Below are positions 43,163 through 52,430 of a DNA stretch of 64,000 nt, piece by piece (the stretch's first letter is position 1; the number at the start of each line of letters is the position of its first letter). The position numbers and the translations under genes were made by a program. The notes under the pieces were generated by a model that was given only the letters and a program-made list of their open reading frames with translations, made no database searches and was not told the DNA's origin. The stretch covers positions 2,802,001 through 2,866,000 of the forward strand of contig NZ_CP090974.1 of NCBI RefSeq assembly GCF_021513195.1, given 5' to 3'. Source of the DNA: Shewanella sp. OMA3-2 (GTDB lineage Bacteria; Pseudomonadota; Gammaproteobacteria; Enterobacterales; Shewanellaceae).

Positions 43163-45625
43163 ATGTCAAAAATTGAATCACTTATCAAACAGTCAGCAAT
43201 AGCCAGCGCTATTAGCCTTGCTTTATTAACGTTAAGCGCCTGTTCAGATAACACAGTTGCATCAGCAACAGCCTCTTCATCTGCTAGCGAAGTCATTCAT
43301 ATTGCCCCTGGTGCACCTGGGCTTGACCCTGTTTGGGCCTTTTCAGGTAAAACTGGTATTGGCACATCCTATGAGCCTTACTCCAATGGCCAATATGTGG
43401 GTAACGAAGCCAATCCAGTGAGTAAAGTATGGTTCTCGGTTGCCCAGGGTATTTTAACTGAAACCATGTACGGCATGATCCACAATGCGCAGTTAAAAGA
43501 ATTACAGTTTGTGGTTGTGGGTAATGGTTTTGTTGACACTGAAAAAGATCATACCAATAGTACCATTGAGTATCTGCATACCGACAAGCAAGGTCGTCCA
43601 TTATCTTTAGCCTATAAAATTGTTAACACAGACAAAGAGGGCAAATACAAAATAGAGAAACATATTTTTACCGATCCAAACCGCGACAGCTTAATGATGA
43701 AAGTGGTCTTTACTGCGTTTGAAGATGGCATTACCCCTTACCTATATGCCAATCCACATGTAGACAATAGCGGCGCTAATGACATCGCCAGCATTGAAAA
43801 CGGTGCGTTGGTGGCTTATACCAATGCAGATAATTCATCTGTATTAACCATTAAGTCAGATATTGATTACGTTAATGCCAGTGTGGGGTTTGTCGGTACA
43901 TCTGACGGTTTAGTCGACTTAGCCGATAATGGCCAGCTCGATAAGCTGTATCAAAGCACCAGTAAAGACAATTCAACCGTCGGTAACGTCGCATTAACCG
44001 CGCAATACCCTACCCTCAATAGCAACAGCTATACGGTCAATTTTGCCATTGGTTTTGGTCACAGCAAAGAATCAAGCCTAAGCAATGCTAACACCACTCT
44101 TGAAACCGGTTATGACGCGGTGTTAAGCGCCTATCTTGGGGATGATAAACATATTGGTTGGAAAGACTATTTAGCCTCGCTAACGCCACTTAACAATATG
44201 TCGAGTAACACAGCTGATAATGGCAAGTTACTTTACACCAGCGCATTAGTGTTAAAAGCTCAGGAAGATAAAACCCATGCAGGCGCCTTAATTGCGTCAC
44301 TGTCTAACCCTTGGGGTGACACAGTTTCAGCTAAAGTGGGCAGTACGGGTTATAAAGCGGTATGGCCGCGTGATTTTTATCAATGTGCCATGGCATTTTT
44401 AGCCATGGGCGATACGCAAACGCCTAAAGTCGCGTTTGAATATTTGCAAAAAGTGCAGGTAACAGATCAAACACCAGGTTATGAAGGTACACCAGGCTGG
44501 TTTTTACAAAAAACCCATGTTGATGGCGAAATTGAATGGGTGGGTGTGCAGCTTGATCAAACCGCTATGCCTATTATGCTCGGCTGGAAACTCTGGCAAG
44601 CGGGTGTGTTGACCGATGCTGAAACGGTTAAGTGGTATCGTGATATGCTTAAACCCGCAGCGGACTTCTTGATCACAGGCGGCAAAGTTAAACTAGATTG
44701 GAATGAGACTCAAATTACTCCGCCAAGCACTCAGCAAGAGCGCTGGGAAGAACAAGCAGGTTACTCTCCATCTACCACTGCAGCTGTGATTGCAGGCTTA
44801 GTAGCCGCAAGCGAATTAGCCGTGTTAGCTGAAGATGAAAATAGCGCTAAGTATTTATTGGCAGCACGTCAATTAGCCGCAGAATTAGAAACCACTATGG
44901 TGGCCAACACCGGCGATTTTGCGACTAATCAACACGCCGAAGTTGCCCCTTACTATGTGCGTATTAGTCCTAATGGTACCCCAAATACTGCGGATAAATT
45001 ACTGGATAACAATGGTAAATCTGGTGTTGATCAACGCACCATTTTAGACGGTGGTTTTTTAGAACTGGTCCGTTATGGGGTTAAAAATGCCCAGGACCCC
45101 ATTATTAAAAACACCGTGGTGCTAATAGATAACACTAAGCTTGAAGATAACCTTAGAGTGAAATATGAATTTACCGCCAAAGACGGCAGCACAGTGCCAG
45201 GTTATCGCCGTTACGGTAACGACGGCTATGGTGAAGATATTGCCACCGGATTAAGTTATGCGGAAAAAGGCAACACCGAGCAGCAACGTGGACGCGTATG
45301 GCCATTCTTTACTGGTGAGCGAGGCCACTATGAATTAGCTCTGGCTAAGGCATCAGGCACGTTTAATTCAAAAACTAAATTACAGCTTATCCTAACTTAT
45401 GTACAAGGCATGGAAACGTTTGCCAATGAAGGGTTAATGTTGCCAGAACAAGCTTGGGATGGTGTCGGCAATGCCACTCGTTATAACTACAAAATGGGCC
45501 AAGGCACAAACTCAGCCACCCCACTTGCGTGGACACATGCTGAATACGTTAAATTGGTTCGCTCAATAACAGATGAAAGCGTATGGGATCACTACCCTAT
45601 TGTCACTGATAAGTTGAGCCAATAA
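43163..45625 (+). CDS. GH15 glucoamylase, lipoprotein
   Basis: An 820-residue exo-acting enzyme that releases glucose from starch chain ends. ATG at 43163 (GGGGAACTCA before it) is chosen; it gives a lipoprotein signal ending LLTLSAC. The N-terminal half (to about 310) is the beta-sandwich domain of prokaryotic glucoamylases. The alpha/alpha barrel starts near 340, with the substrate-binding block GYKAVWPRDFYQCAMAFLAMGD and WVGVQLDQTAMPIMLGWKLW. The catalytic acid region is QERWEEQAGYSPSTTAAVIAG, and a second Glu occurs in LMLPEQAWDG. It would act outside the cytoplasm alongside the amylase at 568. Probably co-transcribed with the transporter (106 bp apart). Confidence 0.92.
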   Translation: MSKIESLIKQSAIASAISLALLTLSACSDNTVASATASSSASEVIHIAPGAPGLDPVWAFSGKTGIGTSYEPYSNGQYVGNEANPVSKVWFSVAQGILTETMYGMIHNAQLKELQFVVVGNGFVDTEKDHTNSTIEYLHTDKQGRPLSLAYKIVNTDKEGKYKIEKHIFTDPNRDSLMMKVVFTAFEDGITPYLYANPHVDNSGANDIASIENGALVAYTNADNSSVLTIKSDIDYVNASVGFVGTSDGLVDLADNGQLDKLYQSTSKDNSTVGNVALTAQYPTLNSNSYTVNFAIGFGHSKESSLSNANTTLETGYDAVLSAYLGDDKHIGWKDYLASLTPLNNMSSNTADNGKLLYTSALVLKAQEDKTHAGALIASLSNPWGDTVSAKVGSTGYKAVWPRDFYQCAMAFLAMGDTQTPKVAFEYLQKVQVTDQTPGYEGTPGWFLQKTHVDGEIEWVGVQLDQTAMPIMLGWKLWQAGVLTDAETVKWYRDMLKPAADFLITGGKVKLDWNETQITPPSTQQERWEEQAGYSPSTTAAVIAGLVAASELAVLAEDENSAKYLLAARQLAAELETTMVANTGDFATNQHAEVAPYYVRISPNGTPNTADKLLDNNGKSGVDQRTILDGGFLELVRYGVKNAQDPIIKNTVVLIDNTKLEDNLRVKYEFTAKDGSTVPGYRRYGNDGYGEDIATGLSYAEKGNTEQQRGRVWPFFTGERGHYELALAKASGTFNSKTKLQLILTYVQGMETFANEGLMLPEQAWDGVGNATRYNYKMGQGTNSATPLAWTHAEYVKLVRSITDESVWDHYPIVTDKLSQ

Positions 45626-45679
45626 CCGTAAACTAAGCGAGTAAGATGCCTGTTAACCGCTATTGAATTTTATAGCTTC

Positions 45680-45716
45680 ATACCGTGGTATCGAAAGATA
45701 ACACGGTATTTTTTTA
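45680..45716 (+). terminator. Terminator after glucoamylase gene
   Basis: ATACCGTG (45680-45687) pairs with CACGGTAT (45702-45709), followed by a run of seven T. This ends the transporter-glucoamylase unit. Confidence 0.88.
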
Positions 45717-45802
45717 GGCTTTTTACTTGTTAACTGACTGTAAAATTGTTACAAATAGCCCTGCAGAGTTTGCATTATAAAAATTGGGATTAGGAAAAAA
45801 CA

Positions 45803-46198
45803 ATGGAATGGTATTTAACAGTTTTAAAAAAATATTTTGTCTTTAGTGGCCGTGCCCGCCGTAAAGAATACTGGATGTTTGCTTTATTCAACTTCATCGT
45901 TAGCTTTGTATTATCACTGGTTGACATGGGTATTGGTAGTTACAATGAAGTGATGGGATTTGGAACACTCAGCGGCATTTACACTTTGCTGGTGCTGATC
46001 CCAAGTATTGCCGTCTCTGTTAGACGACTACATGACACCAATCATTCTGGCTGGTGGTTACTCATTGCATTAATTCCACTACTAGGTGCATTGTTCTTGC
46101 TGGTTGTATTCTGTTTCGACAGCAAAGAAGACAATGAATATGGTCCAAACCCAAAAGCGTTAAATGACAGTAACAACAATGCTACCGTCGAAGCCTAA
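45803..46198 (+). CDS. DUF805 membrane protein
   Basis: A 131-residue inner-membrane protein of the DUF805 (YhaH/YhaI) family. The start (MEWYLTVLKKYFVFSGRARRKEYWMFALFNFI) and the block IPSIAVSVRRLHDTNHSGWWLLIALIP are characteristic, with four hydrophobic segments. Function is unknown. It is a single gene with its own terminator. Confidence 0.92.
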   Translation: MEWYLTVLKKYFVFSGRARRKEYWMFALFNFIVSFVLSLVDMGIGSYNEVMGFGTLSGIYTLLVLIPSIAVSVRRLHDTNHSGWWLLIALIPLLGALFLLVVFCFDSKEDNEYGPNPKALNDSNNNATVEA

Positions 46199-46262
46199 AA
46201 AGTAGATTGACTCAATAAGATTAATTTTAAATTGATTGAAAAGTGAGTTAACAATACATAGA

Positions 46263-46300
46263 CATAGCGTGGGACTTTATTGTACTCACGCTATGTTTTT
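46263..46300 (+). terminator. Terminator after DUF805 gene
   Basis: CATAGCGTG (46263-46271) pairs with CACGCTATG (46287-46295), followed by TTTTT. It separates this gene from the convergent yedI gene. Confidence 0.85.
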
Positions 46301-46355
46301 AGCGTTAACTAAATCAATACCATATAACTAAAACAACTCAATTTAGCTACATGCA

Positions 46356-47336
46356 TTACGCCCTCACCTTCTGCACCAACGTCATTACCGCTAAGGCCAT
46401 CGCGCCCGCAGCAATACCAAACAATGCATTTAGAATACTTGGAGTGAGTATTTGCAATAGGCCACCAGCATATTCTAATTGCCCAACCCAAGCTGCGGCA
46501 TGTTCAATAGATATACCTACAACATGAATACCGTGGGTTAGAATTCCGCCCCCCACCATAAACATTGCAACAGTACCCACCACGGTTAATGTTTTCATTA
46601 AATAAGGTGCTAGCGTGATTAATTTAAGCCCAATATATCGCGCTAGGCGAGGTAAAAATCCTTCGCCTTGACGTTTGTTCAAGTAAAAACCAAGATCGTC
46701 AATTTTGACAATGCCGGCCACTAACCCATACACGCCAACGGTCATCACAATAGCAATTACCGATAAAGTTAAAAATTGGCTCATTAGATCTGACTCAGCA
46801 ACCACACCTAAACTAATAGCAATAATTTCTGCTGACAGCACAAAGTCGGTGCGAATAGCCCCTTTCACTTTCTCTGTTTCAAATGCTTTTAAATCAGCAA
46901 CATCTCTGGCTAACTTTTGTTCTACTTCTGCTTCTACTTCTACTTCTACTTCTACTTCTACTTCAGCTGATTGTTGAGATTGCTTATGTTGTGACGGTTT
47001 GTGCTGATACGAATGATGTAATTTTTCAAAACCTTCGTAACATAAGAATAATCCACCAAACATTAGCAATGGTGTAATTGCCCACGGAATAAACGCACTA
47101 ATTAATAGCGCTGCGGGCACTAAAATAAGTTTATTGCGAAAAGAGCCTAATGCCACAGCCCAAACCACAGGCAGCTCACGTTCTGAGCTAACCCCTGAAA
47201 CCTGCTGCGCATTTAACGCTAAATCATCACCCAGCACGCCTGCGGTTTTACGCGCAGCAATTTTGCTCATTGCGGCTACGTCATCTAAAATTGTCGCAAT
47301 ATCATCCAGTAATGTCAGTAAGCTTGCACCAGCCAT
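46356..47336 (-). CDS. yedI: DUF808 membrane protein (YedI-like)
   Basis: A 326-residue inner-membrane protein of unknown function. The start MAGASLLTLLDDIATILDDVAAMSKIAARKTAGVLGDDLALNAQQVSG is diagnostic for YedI, and about seven membrane segments follow. In a cytoplasmic loop (about 122-137) a run of alternating Val-Glu (EVEVEVEVEVEAEVEQ) is encoded by a 6-bp tandem repeat at 46921-46964, absent from E. coli YedI as I recall it. Copy-number change of the repeat would keep the frame. Single gene, convergent with DUF805. Confidence 0.9.
   Translation of the reverse strand: MAGASLLTLLDDIATILDDVAAMSKIAARKTAGVLGDDLALNAQQVSGVSSERELPVVWAVALGSFRNKLILVPAALLISAFIPWAITPLLMFGGLFLCYEGFEKLHHSYQHKPSQHKQSQQSAEVEVEVEVEVEAEVEQKLARDVADLKAFETEKVKGAIRTDFVLSAEIIAISLGVVAESDLMSQFLTLSVIAIVMTVGVYGLVAGIVKIDDLGFYLNKRQGEGFLPRLARYIGLKLITLAPYLMKTLTVVGTVAMFMVGGGILTHGIHVVGISIEHAAAWVGQLEYAGGLLQILTPSILNALFGIAAGAMALAVMTLVQKVRA
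46921..46964 (-). repeat. Hexanucleotide microsatellite inside yedI
   Basis: About seven copies of TTCTAC/TTCTGC (plus strand), encoding Val-Glu and Ala-Glu dipeptides. Unit length 6 means slippage would lengthen or shorten the loop without breaking the frame. Confidence 0.9.
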
Positions 47337-47364
47337 AGCGAGTTAATGTCCTTGAAAAGTAAAG

Positions 47365-48287
47365 TTATAATGCGTACTGCCAAAGCACACCAAATGAGTC
47401 AAAGTCGGTGCCTATACGAGTGATAACGCCAGTATTGGCATAAAATTTTACACTGTGATGTTGATTTAACGCTAATGAATACGTTAGCCCCAAACGTGAG
47501 TTTTCTTGGTCATCATGCGCTTCAATACCATTTTTATGGGTTTCACCACCAATAAAATAATTGCTACTCAGTGATAGCCACTGACCTTTTGCCAAACTAT
47601 AAATCAAATGTCCTTGCAATGAATATTGCGGCGCTTTCTCTAAATATACGCCATTATAGAACTCATCATTGTCACTGTATAAACGCACTGTGGTATTGGC
47701 ACTGTAATACCAACGCCCCACTCGATAAGACACACCAAAACCGGCCTAAACACCCACTGATTTGCGCCAATATTCACGAGTTTACTGGCATCATATTGCC
47801 CAATAGGTGCGGTCACTTGCAAGCTCGCCCCCATGACAAACCCTTCTTGGTATTGACCAAAATCTTGTCGAGTTAACGCCGGTGCGCCATGAAAGTTCCA
47901 AGTTAATTTAAAGACAGGATCTGAGTAACCACAGCGCTCAGCTTCAACATATTCATCTTGGAACACCGCTGAACCGCTCATGCAAACACGACTTGCCACT
48001 ACATCAAATTTAGATGAACTGCCACCTAAATCAAATGTAGTGGCATAACCAATTATACCGGCATTCATTTCAATTTGTGATTGTTCAATAGGCACTTCAG
48101 GTGCAGGAGATAATCCCCCTTGTGAGCGACCATAACCCGCCACTAAGAAGTGCATATTAATAGGAATATTAGTATAACTGCGGGGCTCTAAATCCTGCGC
48201 TATGTTTTGAAAACTCATCACACTTGCTAGCACGGAAAAAAACCAAACGGTAGATCTAAACGTTAGACGATATGACTGCATTTGCAT
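47365..48287 (-). pseudogene. Outer-membrane transporter-like beta-barrel protein, frameshifted
   Basis: Read on the minus strand, the gene starts at 48287 with a signal peptide (FRSTVWFFSVLASVMSFQNIAQ) and a beta-rich body resembling MetA-pathway/transporter-type outer-membrane proteins. After NQWVFRPV the frame is lost at GGTTTTGG (about 47738-47745). One extra T would give VFRPVFGVSYRVGRWYYSANTT, which continues in the other frame to LWQYAL at 47365. The full protein would be about 306 residues. It is a pseudogene or carries a one-base sequencing error in a T run. It follows the lacI-type gene on the same strand. Confidence 0.75.
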
Positions 48288-48401
48288 TGAATCTATTTAT
48301 CCTTAAACGATATCGGATGCGAGGGCATTAAAAAATCAGCGAGAAAATCATCCTGAGGTCATAAAGGTCGAAGCCACTCCAACCTTAATTCAACTTCTCG
48401 A

Positions 48402-49433
48402 TTAATCTGTTGTTGCGCCACATGAGTGACGTACCACTAGATTAGTCGGAATTAACATAGGTGATACTTCTTGCCCACGAATAAGCTTAAGCACACTTTC
48501 CACTAAAATTTCCCCAGCCAATTGGGTATTTTGCTTAATGGTTGTCAGTGGCGGATTGGCAAAGCTTGCCACTGGAATATCATCGTAACCAATAATTGCG
48601 ACATCCTCGGGAACATTAACCCCTCGTTTTTTTAAGGCTCTCAGTGCGCCAATAGCAATTAAATCACTGGCGGCAAAAATAGCATCAAATTTAACGCCCT
48701 TATCCAACAAAGCGTTCGCGGCATCAAAACCTGAGCTTTCAGTGCTAATGGCATCAAACTGCAATTGCTTATCTAGGGTAATATGCTGGGCTTTTAAGGT
48801 TTCGCAGTGGCCTAAGTAACGGTCTCTAAATTCTGGGCTACGGCTAGATGAGTCTCCTAAGAATGCAATATGTTTACGACCTTGTTGCAGTATATGTTCA
48901 GTGGCTATCACTCCACCTTGATGATTGTCACAGCCAATAGATAACACCGACTTATTATTATGCTCAGCTCCCCATATTACAAAGTGGGTGTTTTGTTGTA
49001 GCAGTTTCTCAAGCTTATGGGCGTAGTCCATATAATCGCCATAACCCAGTAAGATAATACCATCGGCCTTATTACTGTCTTCATAGTCCGCATGCCAGTC
49101 ACTAGAAAGCTGTTGAAATGATACCAGTAAGTCATAACCCTGACGTGCTGTAGCACGGGTAATAGAGCCCAACATTGACAAAAAGAAAGGATTTATCAAT
49201 GAATCATCATTAGTGGGGTCTTCACAAATCAGTAATGCCAATGTATGACTATTTTGAGTGCGAAGATTGCTGGCGTTTTTATCCACTTTATAATTTAATT
49301 CTTTAGCAATCGCTTGTATGCGCTGCCAGGTGTCTAAATTAACTAAAGGACTATTTCGTAACGCGCGAGAAACCGTTGACTGGGATACCCCTGCGCGATA
49401 GGCAATGTCAATTGAGGTTGCTTTAGATGCCAT
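48402..49433 (-). CDS. LacI-family transcriptional regulator of alpha-glucan genes
   Basis: A 343-residue repressor: N-terminal LacI HTH (TSIDIAYRAGVSQSTVSRALRNSPLVNLDTWQRI, residues 6-40) and a periplasmic-binding-like sensor domain (about 63-340), including the hallmark DAIFAASDLIAIGALRALKKRGVNVPEDVAIIGYDDIP. It lies 2.8 kb from the glucoamylase gene. The CG-centred palindromes at 38890-38918 and 41245-41262 are typical LacI-family operators, so this is probably their regulator, responding to maltose or a derivative. No operator was found directly before its own start. Confidence 0.9.
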   Translation of the reverse strand: MASKATSIDIAYRAGVSQSTVSRALRNSPLVNLDTWQRIQAIAKELNYKVDKNASNLRTQNSHTLALLICEDPTNDDSLINPFFLSMLGSITRATARQGYDLLVSFQQLSSDWHADYEDSNKADGIILLGYGDYMDYAHKLEKLLQQNTHFVIWGAEHNNKSVLSIGCDNHQGGVIATEHILQQGRKHIAFLGDSSSRSPEFRDRYLGHCETLKAQHITLDKQLQFDAISTESSGFDAANALLDKGVKFDAIFAASDLIAIGALRALKKRGVNVPEDVAIIGYDDIPVASFANPPLTTIKQNTQLAGEILVESVLKLIRGQEVSPMLIPTNLVVRHSCGATTD

Positions 49434-49481
49434 TTTTACTGTTCTACCTTGTTAATTAAATGAGTGATAAATGATCTTTAC

Positions 49482-50192
49482 TTATATCCCTAACTCATCA
49501 AGTAAACTATCAGCTTCATCTGTCACTAAGTCTTTAACTGCATGTGAATTGGCTGATTTACTGGCAGTTTCATCGTGTTGTTTTCTATGGGTTTCAATTA
49601 ATGCATCAGGATCAAACTCTTCATCCATTTCAAAATCATGTGAACGAATAAACTCTGTTTTATCCATTGCAAATTCAAGATAAAATATATGGTTGTTCTG
49701 TGTTTTAAACGATACACGACGGGCGACAGCATTATCTAAATTAGTATCAACAGAAATAGTAAGTTCTTTATTAAGCGTCAGCATTTTAGGCTGGCTTTGG
49801 CTAATAGAGGTTTGTAACTCTTTCGACACTTTGCTAATAAAATCCCCCAGCATTTGGTTCATCAACTCCCCCATCACATTGGCAACGTCATCCGAGGTAT
49901 GAGAAAAAGCCAATTCATTTTCAGGCATCCCCATGCTGATCATATAACGACGATAAATCTCAATCGCTGCATCAGCTGAAAAATTGATAACCACTAAACC
50001 AGAAAAGCCACCGTCAAAAATAGAAAAGCAGCCTAAGTCAGGCTTTAAACGGGTACGAGAAATAGATTGCACCATTCCGGCATGGGTAACACTGCTTGCT
50101 GTGGTATTGGATAATACATGAGAAACTGAATGGCATAGTTTTAACAGAATATCGTCATTATTAACGGTTTGAGAAGCGTTCATCGCGGACAC
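49482..50192 (-). CDS. DUF3334 / CheX-like protein
   Basis: A 236-residue cytoplasmic protein. The middle part (LGCFSIFDGGFSGLVVINFSADAAIEIYRRYMISMG...TSDDVANVMGELMNQMLGDFISKV) has the CheX/CheC-like phosphatase fold with a DDVANVMGELMNQ helix. The family is DUF3334. The last 70 residues are acidic and disordered (DEEFDPDALIETHRKQHDE). It is divergent from a methyl-accepting chemotaxis protein gene, supporting a link to chemotaxis signalling, but phosphatase activity is inferred only. Conserved in Shewanella and Vibrio. Confidence 0.8.
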   Translation of the reverse strand: MSAMNASQTVNNDDILLKLCHSVSHVLSNTTASSVTHAGMVQSISRTRLKPDLGCFSIFDGGFSGLVVINFSADAAIEIYRRYMISMGMPENELAFSHTSDDVANVMGELMNQMLGDFISKVSKELQTSISQSQPKMLTLNKELTISVDTNLDNAVARRVSFKTQNNHIFYLEFAMDKTEFIRSHDFEMDEEFDPDALIETHRKQHDETASKSANSHAVKDLVTDEADSLLDELGI

Positions 50193-50454
50193 CTTATTTT
50201 TATAATTAAGCTAATCTTGCGGGTAAAATGATAAAAAATCAAAATTAAAACAACTCTTTAGCGCAATATGTGACCCAACATAACATTTAACAATTTAAAC
50301 TATTGATTTACAATAAATTAATAAATGATAGTTGTTATTTTAATTTTTAGTAGTAAATGTATGGTACCTCACATTTTTGCGACAATAATCTCCTGTAAAG
50401 TCGATTAATCCTTATAATCTCTCACTTCTCGGCTTGATAATTCTAAGGATAAAA

Positions 50455-52062
50455 ATGATTGCTTCATTACGCCAGTTAACCATATTAAAACGCCTATTTA
50501 TCATGCTAATTCTTGCGGCAATTGGTACTGTGTGTTTTGGCAGTTTTTCTGTTAAAGAACAATACAACAATCTGGTTAATGAGAAATATCATCAATTAGC
50601 CAGTAATATTGTCCTGTTCAATGCCACAGTCAATGAATTAACCGCTCAAAATACCGCTAGTTTAACCATTACCACCATACTTGATGGCATTAATCAGCAA
50701 GCTCAGAATCCTATTTACCTGTTAGATGACAACAAACAACTATTATCACCGTCTACTAGTGCTATTTTTGCTAATGCGGACATCAGCACGTTAACCGATA
50801 TTAACGGCCAGCGCAGTCTAAATGTGTTGCTTGATTTAGCTAAAAGTCAGGGATTATCAAACGGGTCGATTGAATTCAATATCAATGGCAATGCTCAAAC
50901 ACATTTTTTGTCAGTAAAATATGATAACCAACAGCAACATTATGTGCTTTCTTATGCTGATAACCACAATATCAATACAGCACTCAAAGATATCATGATT
51001 GATTATTTAATCATTATGATTATGATTTCTTTGCCTATTTTTCTATTCTTTTTATTACTTAATCATTCAATCACCCAACCTATCAATACAGCGATTAAAG
51101 CCATGCATGGCATTGCCGCAGGTGAAGGTGATTTACGTCAACGGCTTGATGAAAATGGTAAAGATGAAGTGTCTGAATTAGCTAAAGCCTTTAACTTATT
51201 TGTGATCAAAATTGCGAATGTGGTTGGCGAATTAAATCCAATAGGCAATCAGTTAACTATTAATGCCAATGAGTTATTAACAGCGGTTAACACCTCACAA
51301 CAGAGCAGTCAAAATGTTAATCAAGAAACTCAAAGTGTTGCTGCTGCAATTCATGAGATGTTAACAACAACCCAAGATATGGCGCGTAATACTCAGCAGG
51401 CAGCTGAAAATGCTCATAAAGTCACTATAGAGGCCAAGCATGGTCAGCAATTAATGTTATCGACAGTGGTTCAAAGCGAGGCGCTGGGCAGTGAGTTACA
51501 ACATAATGTGCAAGTCAGCGAAAGTTTATCCCAGGCATCTAATGAAATAAGCTCTATTTTAGATGTGATTAAAGCGATTGCAGACCAAACTAACTTACTG
51601 GCTTTAAATGCCGCCATTGAAGCCGCACGCGCAGGCAGTCATGGGCGTGGATTTGCAGTTGTGGCAGATGAAGTGAGGGCGCTAGCTAATCGAACCCAAC
51701 ACTCGACCAATGAAATTAATCAAATCGTGTCAAAAATTCATCAAGGTATTGAATCATTACGCCAAAGTAATAGCCAAACACTTAAACAGTCAGACGACTT
51801 ACAATTAAAAGCACGTCAATCAAGTGATTCGATGGCAAGCATTCTGACGTTAGTTGACAATATTAACGACATGACCAGTCAGCTTGCCAGTGCAACCGAG
51901 CAACAAGCTATGGTCACTGAAGAAGTTAATATTAATATCAATGCCATTTCAAGCCTAACTCATCAAGTAGTTGCGGCAAATGAATCTAATGAACATGAAG
52001 CTAATGAGTTAGAAAAGATAAGCCAAAAAATGGATAACACTCTCAAACAATTTAAGATTTAA
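50455..52062 (+). CDS. Methyl-accepting chemotaxis protein
   Basis: A 535-residue transmembrane receptor. ATG at 50455 is chosen (AAGGATAAAA before it) over an upstream TTG. TM1 is at about 11-30, a periplasmic sensing region of about 145 residues follows, TM2 is about 180-206, HAMP about 205-257 ([32 protein letters not shown]), and the signalling domain has the hairpin tip [36 protein letters not shown] (about 376-411). The ligand is unknown. No CheR-docking pentapeptide is obvious at the C-terminus (LKQFKI). Confidence 0.95.
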   Translation: MIASLRQLTILKRLFIMLILAAIGTVCFGSFSVKEQYNNLVNEKYHQLASNIVLFNATVNELTAQNTASLTITTILDGINQQAQNPIYLLDDNKQLLSPSTSAIFANADISTLTDINGQRSLNVLLDLAKSQGLSNGSIEFNINGNAQTHFLSVKYDNQQQHYVLSYADNHNINTALKDIMIDYLIIMIMISLPIFLFFLLLNHSITQPINTAIKAMHGIAAGEGDLRQRLDENGKDEVSELAKAFNLFVIKIANVVGELNPIGNQLTINANELLTAVNTSQQSSQNVNQETQSVAAAIHEMLTTTQDMARNTQQAAENAHKVTIEAKHGQQLMLSTVVQSEALGSELQHNVQVSESLSQASNEISSILDVIKAIADQTNLLALNAAIEAARAGSHGRGFAVVADEVRALANRTQHSTNEINQIVSKIHQGIESLRQSNSQTLKQSDDLQLKARQSSDSMASILTLVDNINDMTSQLASATEQQAMVTEEVNININAISSLTHQVVAANESNEHEANELEKISQKMDNTLKQFKI

Positions 52063-52163
52063 CCCATAAATTTATAATATCGAATTGCTTACTTTGATGC
52101 CCTGTCGCATTAAGGTATAGTGACTCGTTTTTCGTTTTCGTCATTAATAAGAGTTCAAGCAGT

Positions 52164-52421
52164 ATGTATCAAAAAACGGTGACCATTATAGCGCCACACG
52201 GGATCCACACCCGCCTGGCAGCATTATTGGTAAAAGAGGCAAAGAGTTTCGATTGCGATGTCATCGTAGAATGCAATGGTAAGCAAGCTAGTGCTAAAAG
52301 TTTATTTAAATTACAGACTCTCGGGTTATATCAAGGCGTTGAAGTCACGGTCATCGCCCAGGGCGAGCAAGCTCAACAAGCTGTTGAGAGAGTTTCAGAG
52401 CTACTTATCACCTTAAGTTAA
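52164..52421 (+). CDS. ptsH: PTS phosphocarrier HPr
   Basis: An 85-residue HPr with the phosphorylated His15 in APHGIHTRLAA and the conserved KSLFKLQTLGL segment containing the regulatory-type Ser. It relays phosphate from enzyme I to sugar-specific EII components. It lies 9 bp before ptsI. The partner EIIA-Glc gene follows further downstream. Confidence 0.96.
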   Translation: MYQKTVTIIAPHGIHTRLAALLVKEAKSFDCDVIVECNGKQASAKSLFKLQTLGLYQGVEVTVIAQGEQAQQAVERVSELLITLS

Positions 52422-52430
52422 GAGGTTATC

